This document shows, in pieces, positions 1-10,567 of a stretch of 25,973 nt of DNA. Every line of letters begins with the position of its first letter. The stretch's first letter is position 1. This stretch comes from Didymodactylos carnosus (Eukaryota; Rotifera; Eurotatoria; Philodinida; Philodinidae): assembly GCA_905250885.1 (NCBI GenBank), contig CAJNOQ010002144.1:1-25973 (forward strand), read 5' to 3'. The translations under genes were made by a program, and so were the position numbers. The notes below the pieces were generated by a model. It had not been told where the DNA came from. It saw only the letters and a program-made list of their open reading frames with translations, and ran no database searches.

Positions 1-540
1 GAACGGTCATATGTTCGAATAGTGAATTATGATCTATAGATCTTGCATTATTCGCAAACAAATAGTGTACAAAACAGTGCAAATATATATGATATTTCAA
101 AAAAGTAGAGCAAGACTAGATCGGACGGCGAAATCGGGGTCCCTGGAAACCCTTATAAATCCTGAACGGAAGAAGCTAGAAACATCGGCTTTACGTAGTT
201 TGAAATAGATCAATTTTCTCTACCAAGTACATGTGTTAAAGACGAAAATTCAATATTGGATCCGTGAAAATCATTGTGGTTTTCTAAAGATCCACCTGAA
301 AACCCTCTAGAAATCCGGTCAAAAAGTTTTCTTGTGCTGTAGTTCGATGTTCCCCGGACTTGGCTACAAACCGACGAAAACCGTTTCGGAATATCTCTTT
401 GCATTCCCGAGTTATTCAAAGAGGCGCATAGTATCTTATATTTTGAATGCTATAGTAGAACATATTTGAAAATCATCACGAATCAAAATTCGTTTAGTTC
501 GCGCTTGTTCCACGTTCTCTTCGACATTTGCTTGTATTTT
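1..540. other. Upstream flank, no gene recognised
   Basis: No convincing coding sequence was found on either strand. The ORF on the minus strand at 210-419 shows no domain and looks like chance. A CCCTCTAGAAATCC word at 303-316 recurs, with small changes, beside the palindrome at 3200-3268, so part of the stretch is probably dispersed repeat. If the xanthine dehydrogenase relic that follows was once complete, its upstream exons should have been here, but I could not see them. Confidence 0.4.
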
Positions 541-975
541 TCGGGTGCTTGGATTCAAGGATTAGGATGGATGACAGTGGAAGAATTGATCAGAGGTGAT
601 AATCAACATTTTTGAGTAAACGACGAAGAAAATTGATGTTTATACACATGTGGACCACTTAATTATAAGATCCCAACATCAAATGACATTTTCATTGATT
701 TTCGCGTTTCACTGTTGGAGAACTCAGAAAATTCTATAGCAATTTTTTCATCTAAGGCAATTGGAGAATCCCCTCTGTTTTTAGCGTCGTCAGTTTTCTT
801 CTCTGTTAAACATGCAATTCAGGCCTGTCGCTCTGATTATGCCATTGATCAACAGCTATTTACATTAAATAGTCCGGCTACATGTGAAAGAATAAGAATG
901 GCTTCTATAGATAGATTTACAGAGAAGGTTTTGGGGCATGAACATACGTCATTTCAGTCGCTTGGAAGCTACTGA
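541..975 (+). pseudogene. XDH: Xanthine dehydrogenase C-terminal fragment, broken by two TGA codons
   Basis: One frame running through the whole interval reads as the extreme C-terminus of xanthine dehydrogenase/oxidase, the molybdenum-flavin enzyme that turns hypoxanthine into xanthine and urate in the cytosol. Landmarks in order are WIQGLGWMTVEEL (550-588), CGPLNYKIP (TRGP-YKIP in the family), DFRVSLLENS, the molybdenum-site segment KAIGESPLFLASSVFF with its catalytic Glu kept, LFTLNSPATCERIRMA, and a TGA stop at 973-975. In-frame TGA codons at 613-615 and 634-636 interrupt it, and family residues are changed (Arg to Cys in TRGP, Pro to Ser in GEPPLF). The rest of the roughly 1300-residue enzyme is absent. 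The stretch just before GAWIQG resembles a decayed splice acceptor (tgtatttttcgg). It is most likely a pseudogene fragment; a split real gene with an unseen intron over the stops is less likely. Confidence 0.85.
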
Positions 976-2200
976 CACATGGTGGTGTCGCGGGTTTGAA
1001 GAGAATACTTTGAGCTGCCTACCAAAATATTTATGCAACAATGCACTATCAAAATATTTTGGTAGCTCAAGTTTTTGATTAATAATCTAGTCCGTTCAAA
1101 GAATTCTGTGAAACACCTACCTCAAAAATGACCTATGCACTTTTCTTTCCTGTGTCGAATGGCGTATTTAGATTAGGCTTTAGTTGAGTTTTAGATTGAG
1201 AAATTCAATTTTTTCATCCACGACAGGACATTTCTAAATTTTTATTTTAGAGTTCAGAAGAGTCTTTTCTAATCATTTGTTTGTTAGAGTGTAGCGCATT
1301 AAATTCTTTTTCGAATTATATAAAAATAATAGTTTTTTAATATATTCATCCAAGCAGTTTTCTGATAAACGTTTTTACATATAAAAATTAAACAACACAC
1401 AAAAAACCAATTATCTTTTTTGATGAAGCATAATAATAGATTCAATATTGTCCTTTCATCCATTTCTTGTTACTTTTCAACTATCTTACGCTTTGTATCC
1501 TGACGTTCGATTTATTATTGATTATTCATCATCGCCCTCACCCGACATAATTGACGTTCTAAAGTCTATATTCTTTTATGTTTCACGAGCAAGATAGAGT
1601 AATGTGATTGAAAAATAGACAGCATTCCCAACATTTCTAAACATCCTAGTCGTAGTTAGCACAGTTGATTACCTGTGCTGAGGAAACACATGAGGAGAGA
1701 TAGAGAGAGACTATGTTTTGTTTTCAGTTTTCCAACATCGTTTACATAAAAAGTTATCTTCACCGATAGCCAAACGTGCATCATCGTACCGTTACAATGA
1801 TAGTTAAGTGTAACTAGTAATCTCACGATACGATGGCACTTCTCACATCAAATGATATCTTTATTAGGTGATAAAACATGAAGCCTGAAAGATGTATTAC
1901 GCAACCATGCATTTTACAAATAAGCGGCCTCTAGTAATCAACAATTTTATACGCTTTCCTTGATTCGGCAGTTTCACGTTTATGACGAAAAGATCCAGAG
2001 TGTTCTGATGAGTTTATTGGTGTCTTCTGGTCGTAGTTTATCTATCTCGTTCTAATATACAGAATTGTTAACTCTACAAGAGGCGCCAGTTTCTTTTATG
2101 TTCAAGACGTTCTTCAATCGAAAAAGTTTAACTCAAGTCTAAAAATCCATGTTTTTCAGTTCTAATAGAAAATTATTTAGTCTGGCAGTTCCTTACACGG
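976..2200. other. Gene-free stretch with a short hairpin
   Basis: No coding region was recognised. Apart from the hairpin at 1012-1071, the stretch has only AT-rich sequence and a short purine run (gagagatagagagagac near 1695). Confidence 0.4.
1012..1071. repeat. Inverted repeat around TACCAAAATATTT
   Basis: TTGAGCT, a 3-base bulge and TACCAAAATATTT on the left face AAATATTTTGGTAGCTCAA on the right, with an 18-base loop. It starts about 40 bases after the stop codon of the xanthine dehydrogenase relic. It could be a small foldback element or a former 3' UTR structure; I cannot tell which. Confidence 0.55.
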
Positions 2201-2600
2201 TTTTTTTAGACCTTTTTCTGAATCGAAGGATTTTTCGACTTTTGACATCCTTCGGGTTTTTTTCGATTTTTTGACATGAAAAACCGGTTCTGAAAAATCG
2301 AAGCACACATATTCGTGATCAGCGTTAAACGCTCTTTCGAATGGCGTATAAACAGCTCGAAAAAAAAATTGCGCTCCATTTTTGTTTTACGTGCACCTTA
2401 CATTTTGTATAAATCAGAAGCGAAAAAATCGTAATTCTCTATTTCGTCTACCAGAACTCAAATTTTATGCAATACAAATATCGTATTCGGAGGAAGCATC
2501 AGGAACCGAGTAGAATGGTACACATTTATATTCTATCCGACCACTTTTGTTTTTTTCGACTTTCCACGTCGAAAAATTATGATGCACGGAAAACAGAGTT

Positions 2601-2624
2601 CGAGCGAAATTTAGATTTCGCTCG
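2601..2624. repeat. Perfect 10-bp hairpin CGAGCGAAAT / ATTTCGCTCG
   Basis: Two perfect 10-base arms are separated by TTAG. It lies inside the R1 repeat block. It is not followed by a T-run and no gene ends here, so it is not a terminator; it is probably part of a repeat. Confidence 0.7.
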
Positions 2625-3199
2625 TTTATAGATCATTCGATAGAGAGTTGAATGAGAATTACGATTATCACACCCCCATCTTCCAAAACCGTTTCCTCAC
2701 TGAGATATCCTCAAAATACTTGAAGAATGTCAAAAACCTTAAAAATCTACGTTTTCAAAAAAGTGATCCTAGGTTTTTCGGATTACGTTTTCGAGTTTTG
2801 AGGTTAAATTTTTCAGATTTAGCGCTGAAAACTGAATCTAGAAAAGCAACTTTTAGACTTCTAGAACCGAAAATTTCCCGATATCTAAAACCAGTACGTG
2901 TTGAAAGCGTGTATCAGACTTTTCGGCCCTAATTCAAGCTTTCCCAAAGGAGCTAGTGCCAAAACTTTTACATGATTGGATTCACCTGAGGCCAGGCTTC
3001 AAACTAATAAAGGGCTTTTTTTGGAATTCTTTTTCTTCACTGAGAAAATCGACTCTTACTGAGCACGTCTCCACGACAGCCAAGTCCTTTTGTACTATTT
3101 TCGCGAGTTTTGCTGCAAAGTCAGTTCTGATAATGTAGAATGGGTTAGAAATGATGAAGAATCTGATGATGATAGTGTAGAAATCTTCACAGGATTTCC

Positions 3200-3268
3200 A
3201 GAGGGTGTCTGATGGTTTTTGAAGGAAGTTAGAACGAAACTCCTTTGAAAAACCATCAGACACCCTCT
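3200..3268. repeat. 69-bp palindrome with perfect 21-bp arms
   Basis: The arms are 3200-3220 and 3248-3268, beginning AGAGGGTGTCTGATGG and ending CCATCAGACACCCTCT. The 27-base centre is itself partly self-complementary (GAAGGAAGTT against AACTCCTTT), so almost the whole segment can fold. The word CAGACACCCT recurs at 3355, outside the palindrome. The size and arm identity suggest a miniature foldback element, but no target duplication is obvious. Confidence 0.75.
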
Positions 3269-3860
3269 AGAAATATTTGCTCTATAAGATGGAATTAAAT
3301 GCGAAAAATTTCTCGACTAAACTCAGGGATCTGGTTTTCTGAGATTTAAATTTCCCAGACACCCTGGTTTCAGCGCTCCGTTTTTGCTTTACGTGCACCT
3401 TACATTCTCGGGAACAAAAAGAAATTTTGAAAAAGTCGAGTAATACTTTTGTGGTACGCGTCAAGGCGGTTCTAATGGCGCAAAAATTAAGTCTCTATCT
3501 CTTGCCAGAAAAAAGTCGATAGGTTTGCAAGAAGTGCTCATTTTAGAGATGTACTTGAAAACGAATTTCTGAATTGTCCACGTTATATGTGACGTAGTCC
3601 AAAAAAGCGTTTTTAAGTTCAGGTTTTGATTTTGATCAAGAAAAGAAATATCCTGAAGCTTTAAACTCTAATGTAAAAAAAATTATACTTATTTTTCGTT
3701 AGTGGAAGGTTTTCCGAAAATTAGCATTCTCACTGCATTTTGAATTTTTCGACATGAAAAAGTGCACTGAGAAGGTTCAAACTAAGTTTTTCTTGACCGT
3801 CTCGATCTGGGCTTTCGAATGGTGTATGAAAAAGTCAAAAATAAAATAGTGGTCTAAGTT

Positions 3861-4920
3861 CGAATTACGGCTTTTGTTTATGCCCTCACATTATAATCTG
3901 AAAAATTTACCATACAAGTAACTATTATTGTGATGGTACGGTGGATTTCCTTCAAAATTAAGTTACTTCTCAGATTGTTTGAAGTTAATCTTAGGTATTT
4001 TTCCTTTTTAACGAAAATTATGTTTGATTGAAACCACTTACTATAATAAAAGGAAAAAAAGAAAAGGAAAAAAAAGACATACGAGGACATCAGAAAACTT
4101 AGAATTCTTGCATTTAGTAGTCTGAATTAAATGATTCGTAACCAAACATGCTTTAAAGAAAAATCAAATGAAGATAAAAGTATACAAGGAAAAAGAAAAA
4201 AGAAAGAGAGAAAAAAAAGTTAAACTAAACATGTGAATAGTATTTAAGAAAGGAGTAATGTAATGGATACGTTCGAGAATACGTGCTAGGTATGTGTTAC
4301 GTATCAAAGCGTTTTGATGTTATTATGAATTCAATAACAGTTAAATAAATAGACTTGAACTGTTCGCAAGCTAGCTTATTTTTCAAAAGAAGTAAACTCA
4401 GGGTTATTTTTTGTTTGCTTGACGTTAAATTAGAGATTTTCTTGAATAGTATATTTCGACAAGGGTGTATACTAATGACAGACAATAAAAAAGAAATGAT
4501 CATGAGTTTCAATCGAACTGTATTCACATTAATTACTGACTGACAGAGAGATTTTTAAGAAAAATATGAGAATTTAGATCTGAAAACTCACAGCATAACT
4601 GATAATATATTTTATCCTATTTTCTTTCAATATTATACATTCTAAAAATGTTTAGTTTTCTCGAACCAACAAAATACTTTCTTTTTAAAAATACAGAGTT
4701 TAGTGCAAGTTTGAAATTCTTTTGTCAACTGATTCCATTTGATGACAAATCGAGGAAACTACGAGGGCTTAAACTTTTTTGATTCGATAAATGTTGTAAG
4801 TTTAGATGATGCTGGAGTCTAAGGATGTAATTTGTATTATTTTTAAAATCTAATTTGCTTTTAAGGTACGCGGAACAACGTCCGCTTATTTAATCCGTGT
4901 ATGCTCACACAAAAATCACC
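3861..4920. other. Gene-free, purine-tract-rich stretch
   Basis: Long A/G runs occupy about 4048-4079 and 4185-4221 (aaaggaaaaaaagaaaagg and similar). The short overlapping ORFs here have AT-driven composition and no recognisable motif. A small hairpin (gcggaacaacgtccgc) lies at 4870-4885. Confidence 0.4.
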
Positions 4921-5197
4921 TATGAAAAAAATCTAGATACATTTTGTCTGTAATCGGACGATGCACAACTAGTTGCCATCTAGATTACTAATTGGGAAAG
5001 GAACTTTTAACTAGATGTGTCTGCATGTACAACTAGCTAAATCCATCGATTATCGAGCGATAAATTGTTAGCTGCTTTGGGGAGAAATCTAGCAGTCGTC
5101 CGATCACTAGATTTTCACTATCGTTACTAAATAATTGCAATCGAGTAAAAATCTAGTAATCTAGATTAATCGGACGATAATAGATTTTTTTTTATGC
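4921..5197. mobile_element. Candidate MITE-like repeat, ~277 bp
   Basis: The left end reads tatgaaaaaaatctag and the right end, read on the other strand, gcataaaaaaaaatct, giving weak terminal inverted repeats. Inside, TAATCGGACGAT occurs at 4950 and 5167 with an inverted GTCGTCCGAT at 5096. CTAGAT/ATCTAG words recur at least six times (for example aatctagtaatctagatt near 5150). There is no coding capacity. Size, AT content and end symmetry fit a non-autonomous DNA transposon, but no target duplication was found. Confidence 0.35.
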
Positions 5198-6360
5198 TTG
5201 GGTATGAGAACGTTATCTTTAAATGATTGAATAACATCAAGACATCCTAAACATTCAAGAATTTTTGTTTATTGGTCAATCTTTTACAACCAGAGACCAA
5301 ACACACATATTTATACTGTAATGTTGACAGAGAGTCGAGATGTGTGGTAAGTATAGAGGTATAAATAACTGAGCCATACATAAAAGTAGAATATAAATAA
5401 GACTTATATATTTCGTCTAATACTGTTGTATGAAAGACTTGTTTGAGTTGATACGTGAGAAAAAAGATTTTAGAGCATCGATTATGACCATTGGTAATAT
5501 GTGCTGTTTACAGAATCAGTAACACCATTTCTCACTGATGTCAAACCCTTTTTATATATAATGAGCCCGCAAAAAGAATCTGTCTAGACTGTTTTTAGAC
5601 TGTGAGGTAAAACAGGAATCGTATAATAGAAGGCATCTACATTGATAGTATTGCAAACATGTTTCGTTTTGCACCTGATAACGTATATTTCGCCTTACGC
5701 AAGAAATACTATAAACAAACACGAGACTGAGCTATAGAAGTGCGATAACAAGTATTAGCAAATGTATATGTGAAAGAAGAATTAAGTCCCATCCGTATCA
5801 GGAATGTACAATTCTCAATCGAAGGTCAATATTTACCTAACTACATGTTTGTACAGTTCAAGCGATCCACCCCTAGAGTCCATACTGTTCTTGCCAATAT
5901 CAAAGTTTTCTGAGATGTTTTCTAAAGTGCTTAAAAGACAATTTTCTGAAATTCTGGTTTTGTGTTTATGTGAGTCATCGCCTAGTTGTGGGCGATGTTT
6001 TGAACAAAAGTGACGACAGTTTGGTATGAGTGCCAAGATCTGTACTCTTGCCGAGCTGCATCTCTAAAATGCGAGAAGTAACAATTTCTCTTCGTGTTTT
6101 CTCCTTGTTACCAACTCCTTCAAGAAAATGTAACACTCTTTCTTTTCTAAAAAGCAAGAGGGTACGGTCTGACAAAAAAAGTAGATTCACAAGTCATTTG
6201 GTTGATATGTACTTTTTTACTAATTAGAGCTGATAACAAAACCCATTCATCATTGTATTTGTTTGGTTTGTGTTTGATTCTACTGTAATAGTACTAAAAT
6301 AAAGTAACTATAATAGTTGCTAAAATAAAAGAGCAATAAATTCACTCTACAAGGCATTTA
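5198..6360. other. No recognisable gene
   Basis: Short ORFs at 5804-6013 (+) and 5833-6036 (-) overlap on opposite strands and show no domain, signal peptide or family motif. A small hairpin (catcgcc-tagttgt-gggcgatg) is at 5977-5998. Otherwise nothing is seen. Confidence 0.4.
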
Positions 6361-6364
6361 GATA

Positions 6365-7520
6365 TGCATCAATCCGACAGTTCGGTGACCGAACGGCTCG
6401 ATACCGAACATGTTTGATTTGGAAACTTGATTCGGACGAAGATTGTGAATAAGATGGTTTATATTTTTCTCATAGGAGAGATGTCGAGTGCTCTGTTGAG
6501 GAACTATTAGGACAAAGTACCACAAACCTTATAAACATGCATTCTAATTAGGACTGCACCTTTCTATCTACTTTATTTGTACAGTGAGGTAAAGCATTTT
6601 TGCATGAAAGCAAAATAAATCGATCTGCCCAGAGGCCACATCAGTAAAGTATGCTTTAGTTAGAGAGTAAATAAGATATAATGGAAACTAAAGATACTTT
6701 GAACTCACTGTAATGAAACAAATATTAAGCTGCTGTTGTAATTCAAACTTTTCTTTGCATGACTACCTATTGCTGCGATGTAAGCATGCCTGTTCCTTTG
6801 TTTGGTGTAATCTTCACTATATTTTCTGTTTTACAGGGGATTCTTTTATGTGTTTCTTATTCTCGTTTTCTTAGCTTCGGCAGACTATTTCTTTTAAACC
6901 TTTGGCAGCGAACCGTTCGGTGGGCATGCAACAGAACGGTACCGAATAGAGTACCGAAGTATTGGTATTATACTCGTAACATCGCGATAATTTCTAGAAA
7001 TAATTGTTACCAGTACTTCAGTAGCTTTCATAGAAAATAAGAACGGGCAAGTTTAGACAAACCGCTCAGTTTTCTCACATATGTTATGTAAGAGACGAAA
7101 GAGATAGAGAACAGCTGAATGAATAGAAGGAATGGAATAAGTTAAAAGAAGTGAAAAGATAATTTTGTTCTGTTCTGATTTTTTTTCTCCATGGTAATAA
7201 ATTTTATATCACTAAATAGAATAGGAAGTCTATAACTGCACACGGGATGGAGACATTTTTTATGACTGTTGTCAAATTCATATGCAGTAGTTGTGCATTG
7301 GCTTCCAGAAGAAGAAGTATGATAACGGAAATAGATTTGATCAAGCAGCTTGCTTACTGCAGACATGTCAAAATATATGAGCAAAAAATTCGCTGTGCAA
7401 CCAAGTAACCAGTATCGATCAATACTTCGAGTACTGGTATTGGTTATATTAGTACCGTTGCATGCCTACTGTTCGGTCATCTAACATGCTCGGTTTTGAA
7501 CCGTTTGCTTCCGATCAACG
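6365..7520. repeat. Cluster of ACCGAAC / GTACCGAA inverted repeats
   Basis: Three patches share a vocabulary: 6378-6416 (GTTCGGTGACCGAAC, a near-palindrome, then CGATACCGAACATG), 6907-6990 (ACCGTTCGGT, GGCATGCAAC, GGTACCGAA, AGTATTGGTATT) and 7406-7510. The third patch, read on the other strand, gives GACCGAACAG, GGCATGCAACGGTAC and CGAAGTATTG, so it is an inverted relative of the second. The pair may be degraded ends of a DNA transposon about 600 bp long, or copies of one short repeat. Confidence 0.45.
7142..7384 (-). CDS. Doubtful small hypothetical ORF
   Basis: This open frame has an internal ATG at 7369 (MSAVSKLLDQIYF) and encodes about 75 residues, with a Cys-containing middle (SQCTTTAYEF, KKCLHPVCSYRLP) and a Lys-rich tail. 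It lies between the inverted GTACCGAA repeat patches. It has no known domain, and no splice sites were established. It could be a fragment of a transposon gene or chance. Confidence 0.15.
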   Translation of the reverse strand: MLIYFDMSAVSKLLDQIYFRYHTSSSGSQCTTTAYEFDNSHKKCLHPVCSYRLPILFSDIKFITMEKKNQNRTKLSFHFF

Positions 7521-7528
7521 AGCCCTAG

Positions 7529-7753
7529 CTTGGAATTGTTGCATGCTTAAAAGCATTCAGAACGAAGCTAACTATCATCGTTCTTCTTCTCTTTAACCTG
7601 CTCCTCGGTCAATCGATTGTCCAACACCATTACACTGAAGATGCCGATCATACTGAAATTGAAATTGACACTGACGTGTATTCGACTAGTCGAAATGGCA
7701 TTTACCCAGAAAATCCAGGTTTTGTGAACCACTATCGAAAATTCGTAGAGTAA
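7529..7753 (+). CDS. Putative small secreted peptide, 5' end unresolved
   Basis: This frame is open from the TAG at 7526 to TAA at 7751. It contains a run typical of a secretion signal (TKLTIIVLLLFNLLLGQS) preceded by Arg and Lys. An acidic hydrophilic tail follows (HYTEDADHTEIEIDTD) and ends in NPGFVNHYRKFVE. There is no in-frame ATG, so the start must come from an upstream exon; a plausible acceptor (gcattcag) ends at 7560, two codons before the hydrophobic run. The product after cleavage would be about 45 residues. No family is recognised, and no AATAAA lies close behind the stop. The upstream side is repeat sequence (6365-7520), so an insertion may have separated the first exon. It is either a real short secreted protein or a relic. 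Confidence 0.35.
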   Translation, partial: LGIVACLKAFRTKLTIIVLLLFNLLLGQSIVQHHYTEDADHTEIEIDTDVYSTSRNGIYPENPGFVNHYRKFVE

Positions 7754-8207
7754 AATTAACGATAGGATTGGTTAGATCTTTCCGAAATTGAGCAATAGGG
7801 CAGTTCGCTTCACACGATTTACGGATGGCCGTATTTGCAATTCGTCCTGGTGTGTCTAACATGTCAATATGACCTTATTTGGTGCAGTGATTCCTCCTGC
7901 AACAGCAGGCATCAAGCCTTTTATTAACGTCGTCCTGACTTAATAATAATCAAAGAAAAGTACTTACTTAAAGATGGGACAGGAGGAAGAAAAATATGTC
8001 ATTCGGTGCCGATATTGTTAGAACAGAATATGTATAAACTTAAAGCTTATGAAGAAATCGTCAACTGACTTTTAGGAAAAATAGGAAAAAATAGTGCAAC
8101 TTTTTTATTAGTCTCAAAATTACCCAGTTTATGTTGCAAAATCAGCTATTGGAAAGCATTATTCTAATACTGGGTATGTGATTACAGCTAATAACTTTGA
8201 GCTTATT
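7754..8207. other. No recognisable gene
   Basis: Ordinary AT-rich sequence; no domain-bearing frame, structured repeat or RNA gene was seen. Confidence 0.4.
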
Positions 8208-8456
8208 CTACGAGAATAACCAAAGGTACAAATTGCTATTATCGATGTCAAAATATAAGGCACTTGGTTGTTTTTCGACAACAATAGTTAAGGAATCGTA
8301 AGTTATTTGGGCTAGCTTACCCATGCTCAGTGGTATGAATCGTTCACCACTGTACGTGTATTCTGAACGGGAAAAAAGAAATTTGTAGGATAGAAAAAGA
8401 CGTCCTAGGAAAGGTTCTGGTAGTTCGCGTAGTATTTTTTCATTCCCGGTTTTCAA
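8208..8456 (-). CDS. Doubtful hypothetical ORF, possible exon
   Basis: This minus-strand frame of about 80 codons has no ATG at its 5' end; the first Met is internal, about residue 45. It has a mixed, protein-like composition (YTYSGERFIPLSMGK, LTIVVEKQPSALYFDIDNS) and ends NLYLWLFS-TAG. That would suit an exon of a larger protein, but no partner exon was found upstream and no family is recognised. Confidence 0.2.
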   Translation of the reverse strand: MKTGNEKILRELPEPFLGRLFLSYKFLFSRSEYTYSGERFIPLSMGKLAQITYDSLTIVVEKQPSALYFDIDNSNLYLWLFS

Positions 8457-10567
8457 CAGATATATGATCTTTTAGCATCATGCCGATCTATCACTGATTG
8501 AGCCGTATTATCTCTCTCATATTTCCATTTTCATTTTTATTCATGCGATTTTTGACAACAATAGTTTTTAGTCCTCTTAATATTAAAATGACTCATCACT
8601 AACGTGGTTAGAATTTAATTTCAAGGTTTAGCAGTTTTTATTACGAAAGAAAATACAAAATTTGTATGTAACTAGAATCCTCCATATTATCATACTTCGT
8701 TCTTCTTCTTCCTCCTGTCTTCATCATACGCATAAAATTTCTAGTCTTCTTTCATAGTATGTGTGTCCATATGGAAATGAAACAAAGTCGAAAAAACATC
8801 AGATACGTACAGTCAGCTATACTGTTTTCATTTTCATATAACATTTTGTATGAAGAACAACTTGAAAATGGCCGTATCAATAGGTCAAAATATCGAATTG
8901 TAATTTTAATGGTTGGTTATAATTTTAATTGACATTCTTAACATGTTAGCCCCAACTATTCTTAAATTTCTACTTTTAACCTTGCCCATTAATTCACAAA
9001 ATGTTAGAGTCGAAGATTATATGATCGTTTCTGTCCTTTTTTCCTGTAAGTAAACGAGGATCCAAGTCGTGTCTAGCATAGAAAAATTATGCGTGGAAAG
9101 CTCGGGAATGTATGTCAATAGGCAATTTAACGGAGCATGACAGCGTCTTTTGTGAATTTAATACTACATTTTTCCATATATCTCAGCTATGACACTGCAC
9201 CTAACCGGTATTGACTTTCCTCGGAGTTTCAGGACTCGTGCCTGGTGTTGTTGAATAACCTTAGAATCGATTGAACATAGGTGATCGACAAAGCTGAATC
9301 TTACAGCAATATTGATTTGTGGAAACAACAGAATCAGTTATACGAAAGTTAGGGTTTTCAGGCTGTTTTCACCTCATACTAAAAACATTCACTATACACT
9401 CAAAAAAAACGCCAGAACGAGGTGAAAACTGTAGGGTATAATTATTTATGTTCACTAAAGTTGAACATCGCATCCGAAAAACACAAAATTATGGATCTGT
9501 CCACAGGCTTTCTAGAAATCCTTTTTACACAGGATAGCGTTTTATAATTGTTTTCTCTGGTTTTCTTATAAACATCATATACAATGCGCTAAATACTGTG
9601 CATTCTAAAGCTTTCATCTCGTCCTGAAATCTTCTGAGTATATTAAACTTTTAGCCGAATATGTGGAAATGTTACATTGGTTTACGCATTACCATAGGAG
9701 ATAATTGACTTTTATGTCACAGTCATGCTCTATTTTTATAGTTCAAATGAATATGATGAATTGAAATGTTGTGAGAATGAAATATTTTGTTTATTAGTTT
9801 TATTTACATATACTGTCAAAAATCCATGCATTTTATGGTTGCTTTTCTTACATATTTATAGAGTTATTTAATTTTTTTCTTATTGTAAAAGAAAGTGAAT
9901 TGTAGATTCAAAAACATTTACTGAAGGAAATGTGAGGTTGTGAAAATAAAAATATAAGAAAGAAAAAGTGTAGGATTATTTGTTTTGAAAACACCAAAAA
10001 AGTTCTATATATTACTTTTAAATTTTTTTTCCTTCTCTTCATGTAAAAACAAGTCAGCACATCTATTTTACAAATTTTTTTATTATTCACATCAATCAAT
10101 CTCATATCACTACCTTTTTTTTATAATTTAAATAGTTCCAAATAACATGTTTTACTCAACAACAGCTTAATATGTATGTACGAGTGTTACAGTGGTGATT
10201 CGATTTAATATAATCATCGAAGTGCTTTGCACAAAAGATTAAAAAATTGCAAGAATTTTAATTCAGTTCTTAGACATTTTACTAGACAATTTGATAAACG
10301 AGAATTTGAATAGCTGAAGTAAGAATAATCAATTCCAAAGTATGCCTTAAAATGATATTGAAGAAAATTTAGTCCTTTACAAGTTCATTCAAAATGAAAC
10401 TGCGTCGTACTGCAGGAAACATAATGCAATTTTGAGGGTCATTGTGGTGCTTATTTACAACTATTTAGAAGCAAGTGTTAGATAAAATCAATCCAAAAGT
10501 TGAGAATTCTCAGAAAAATTAAAGCCTCTCTAATTGAACTAGCCAAAGGTAACAAAATCTGTAAGAC
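8457..10567. other. Two kb without a recognisable gene
   Basis: AT-rich throughout, with long A- and T-runs at 9935-10130. A hairpin with 11-base arms (gttttcacctc / gaggtgaaaac) lies at 9365-9429. ORFs here are short and low in complexity. Confidence 0.4.

Larger units (their letters stand above)
2200..3860. repeat. Dispersed repeat cluster (family R1)
   Basis: This block shares words with itself and with 14860-15690. TTTACGTGCACCTTACATT, preceded by GCGCTCC, occurs at about 2371-2406 and again at 3374-3407. CTTTCGAATGG(C/T)GTAT occurs at 2333 and 3812. ATTCGTGATCAGC at 2311 matches the 87-bp duplicate at 15270. CTCTATCTCTTGCCAGAAAA followed by GATAGGT-TGCAAG at 3491-3523 resembles 14970-15008. 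ORFs here (for example 2648-2932 +) are rich in F, K, L and S, match nothing known and overlap on both strands, so I do not call them genes. Confidence 0.5.

Noticed and set aside
613-636. Possible TGA recoding or a variant genetic code explaining the stops in the xanthine dehydrogenase frame
   Set aside because: TGA is also the natural stop of this frame and of the transposase, and the consensus residues are otherwise decayed, so ordinary pseudogenisation is simpler.
2648-3464. Overlapping ORFs of 60-94 codons on both strands in the R1 repeat block
   Set aside because: Composition is driven by AT-rich sequence, strands overlap, the palindrome at 3200 lies inside one of them, and no motif is recognised.
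5804-6227. Four short ORFs on both strands
   Set aside because: They overlap one another and show no signal peptide, domain or splice support.
6759-7040. 93-codon hydrophobic ORF with a non-ATG neighbour
   Set aside because: It runs through the inverted repeat patch at 6907-6990, and the codons there follow the repeat, not a protein.
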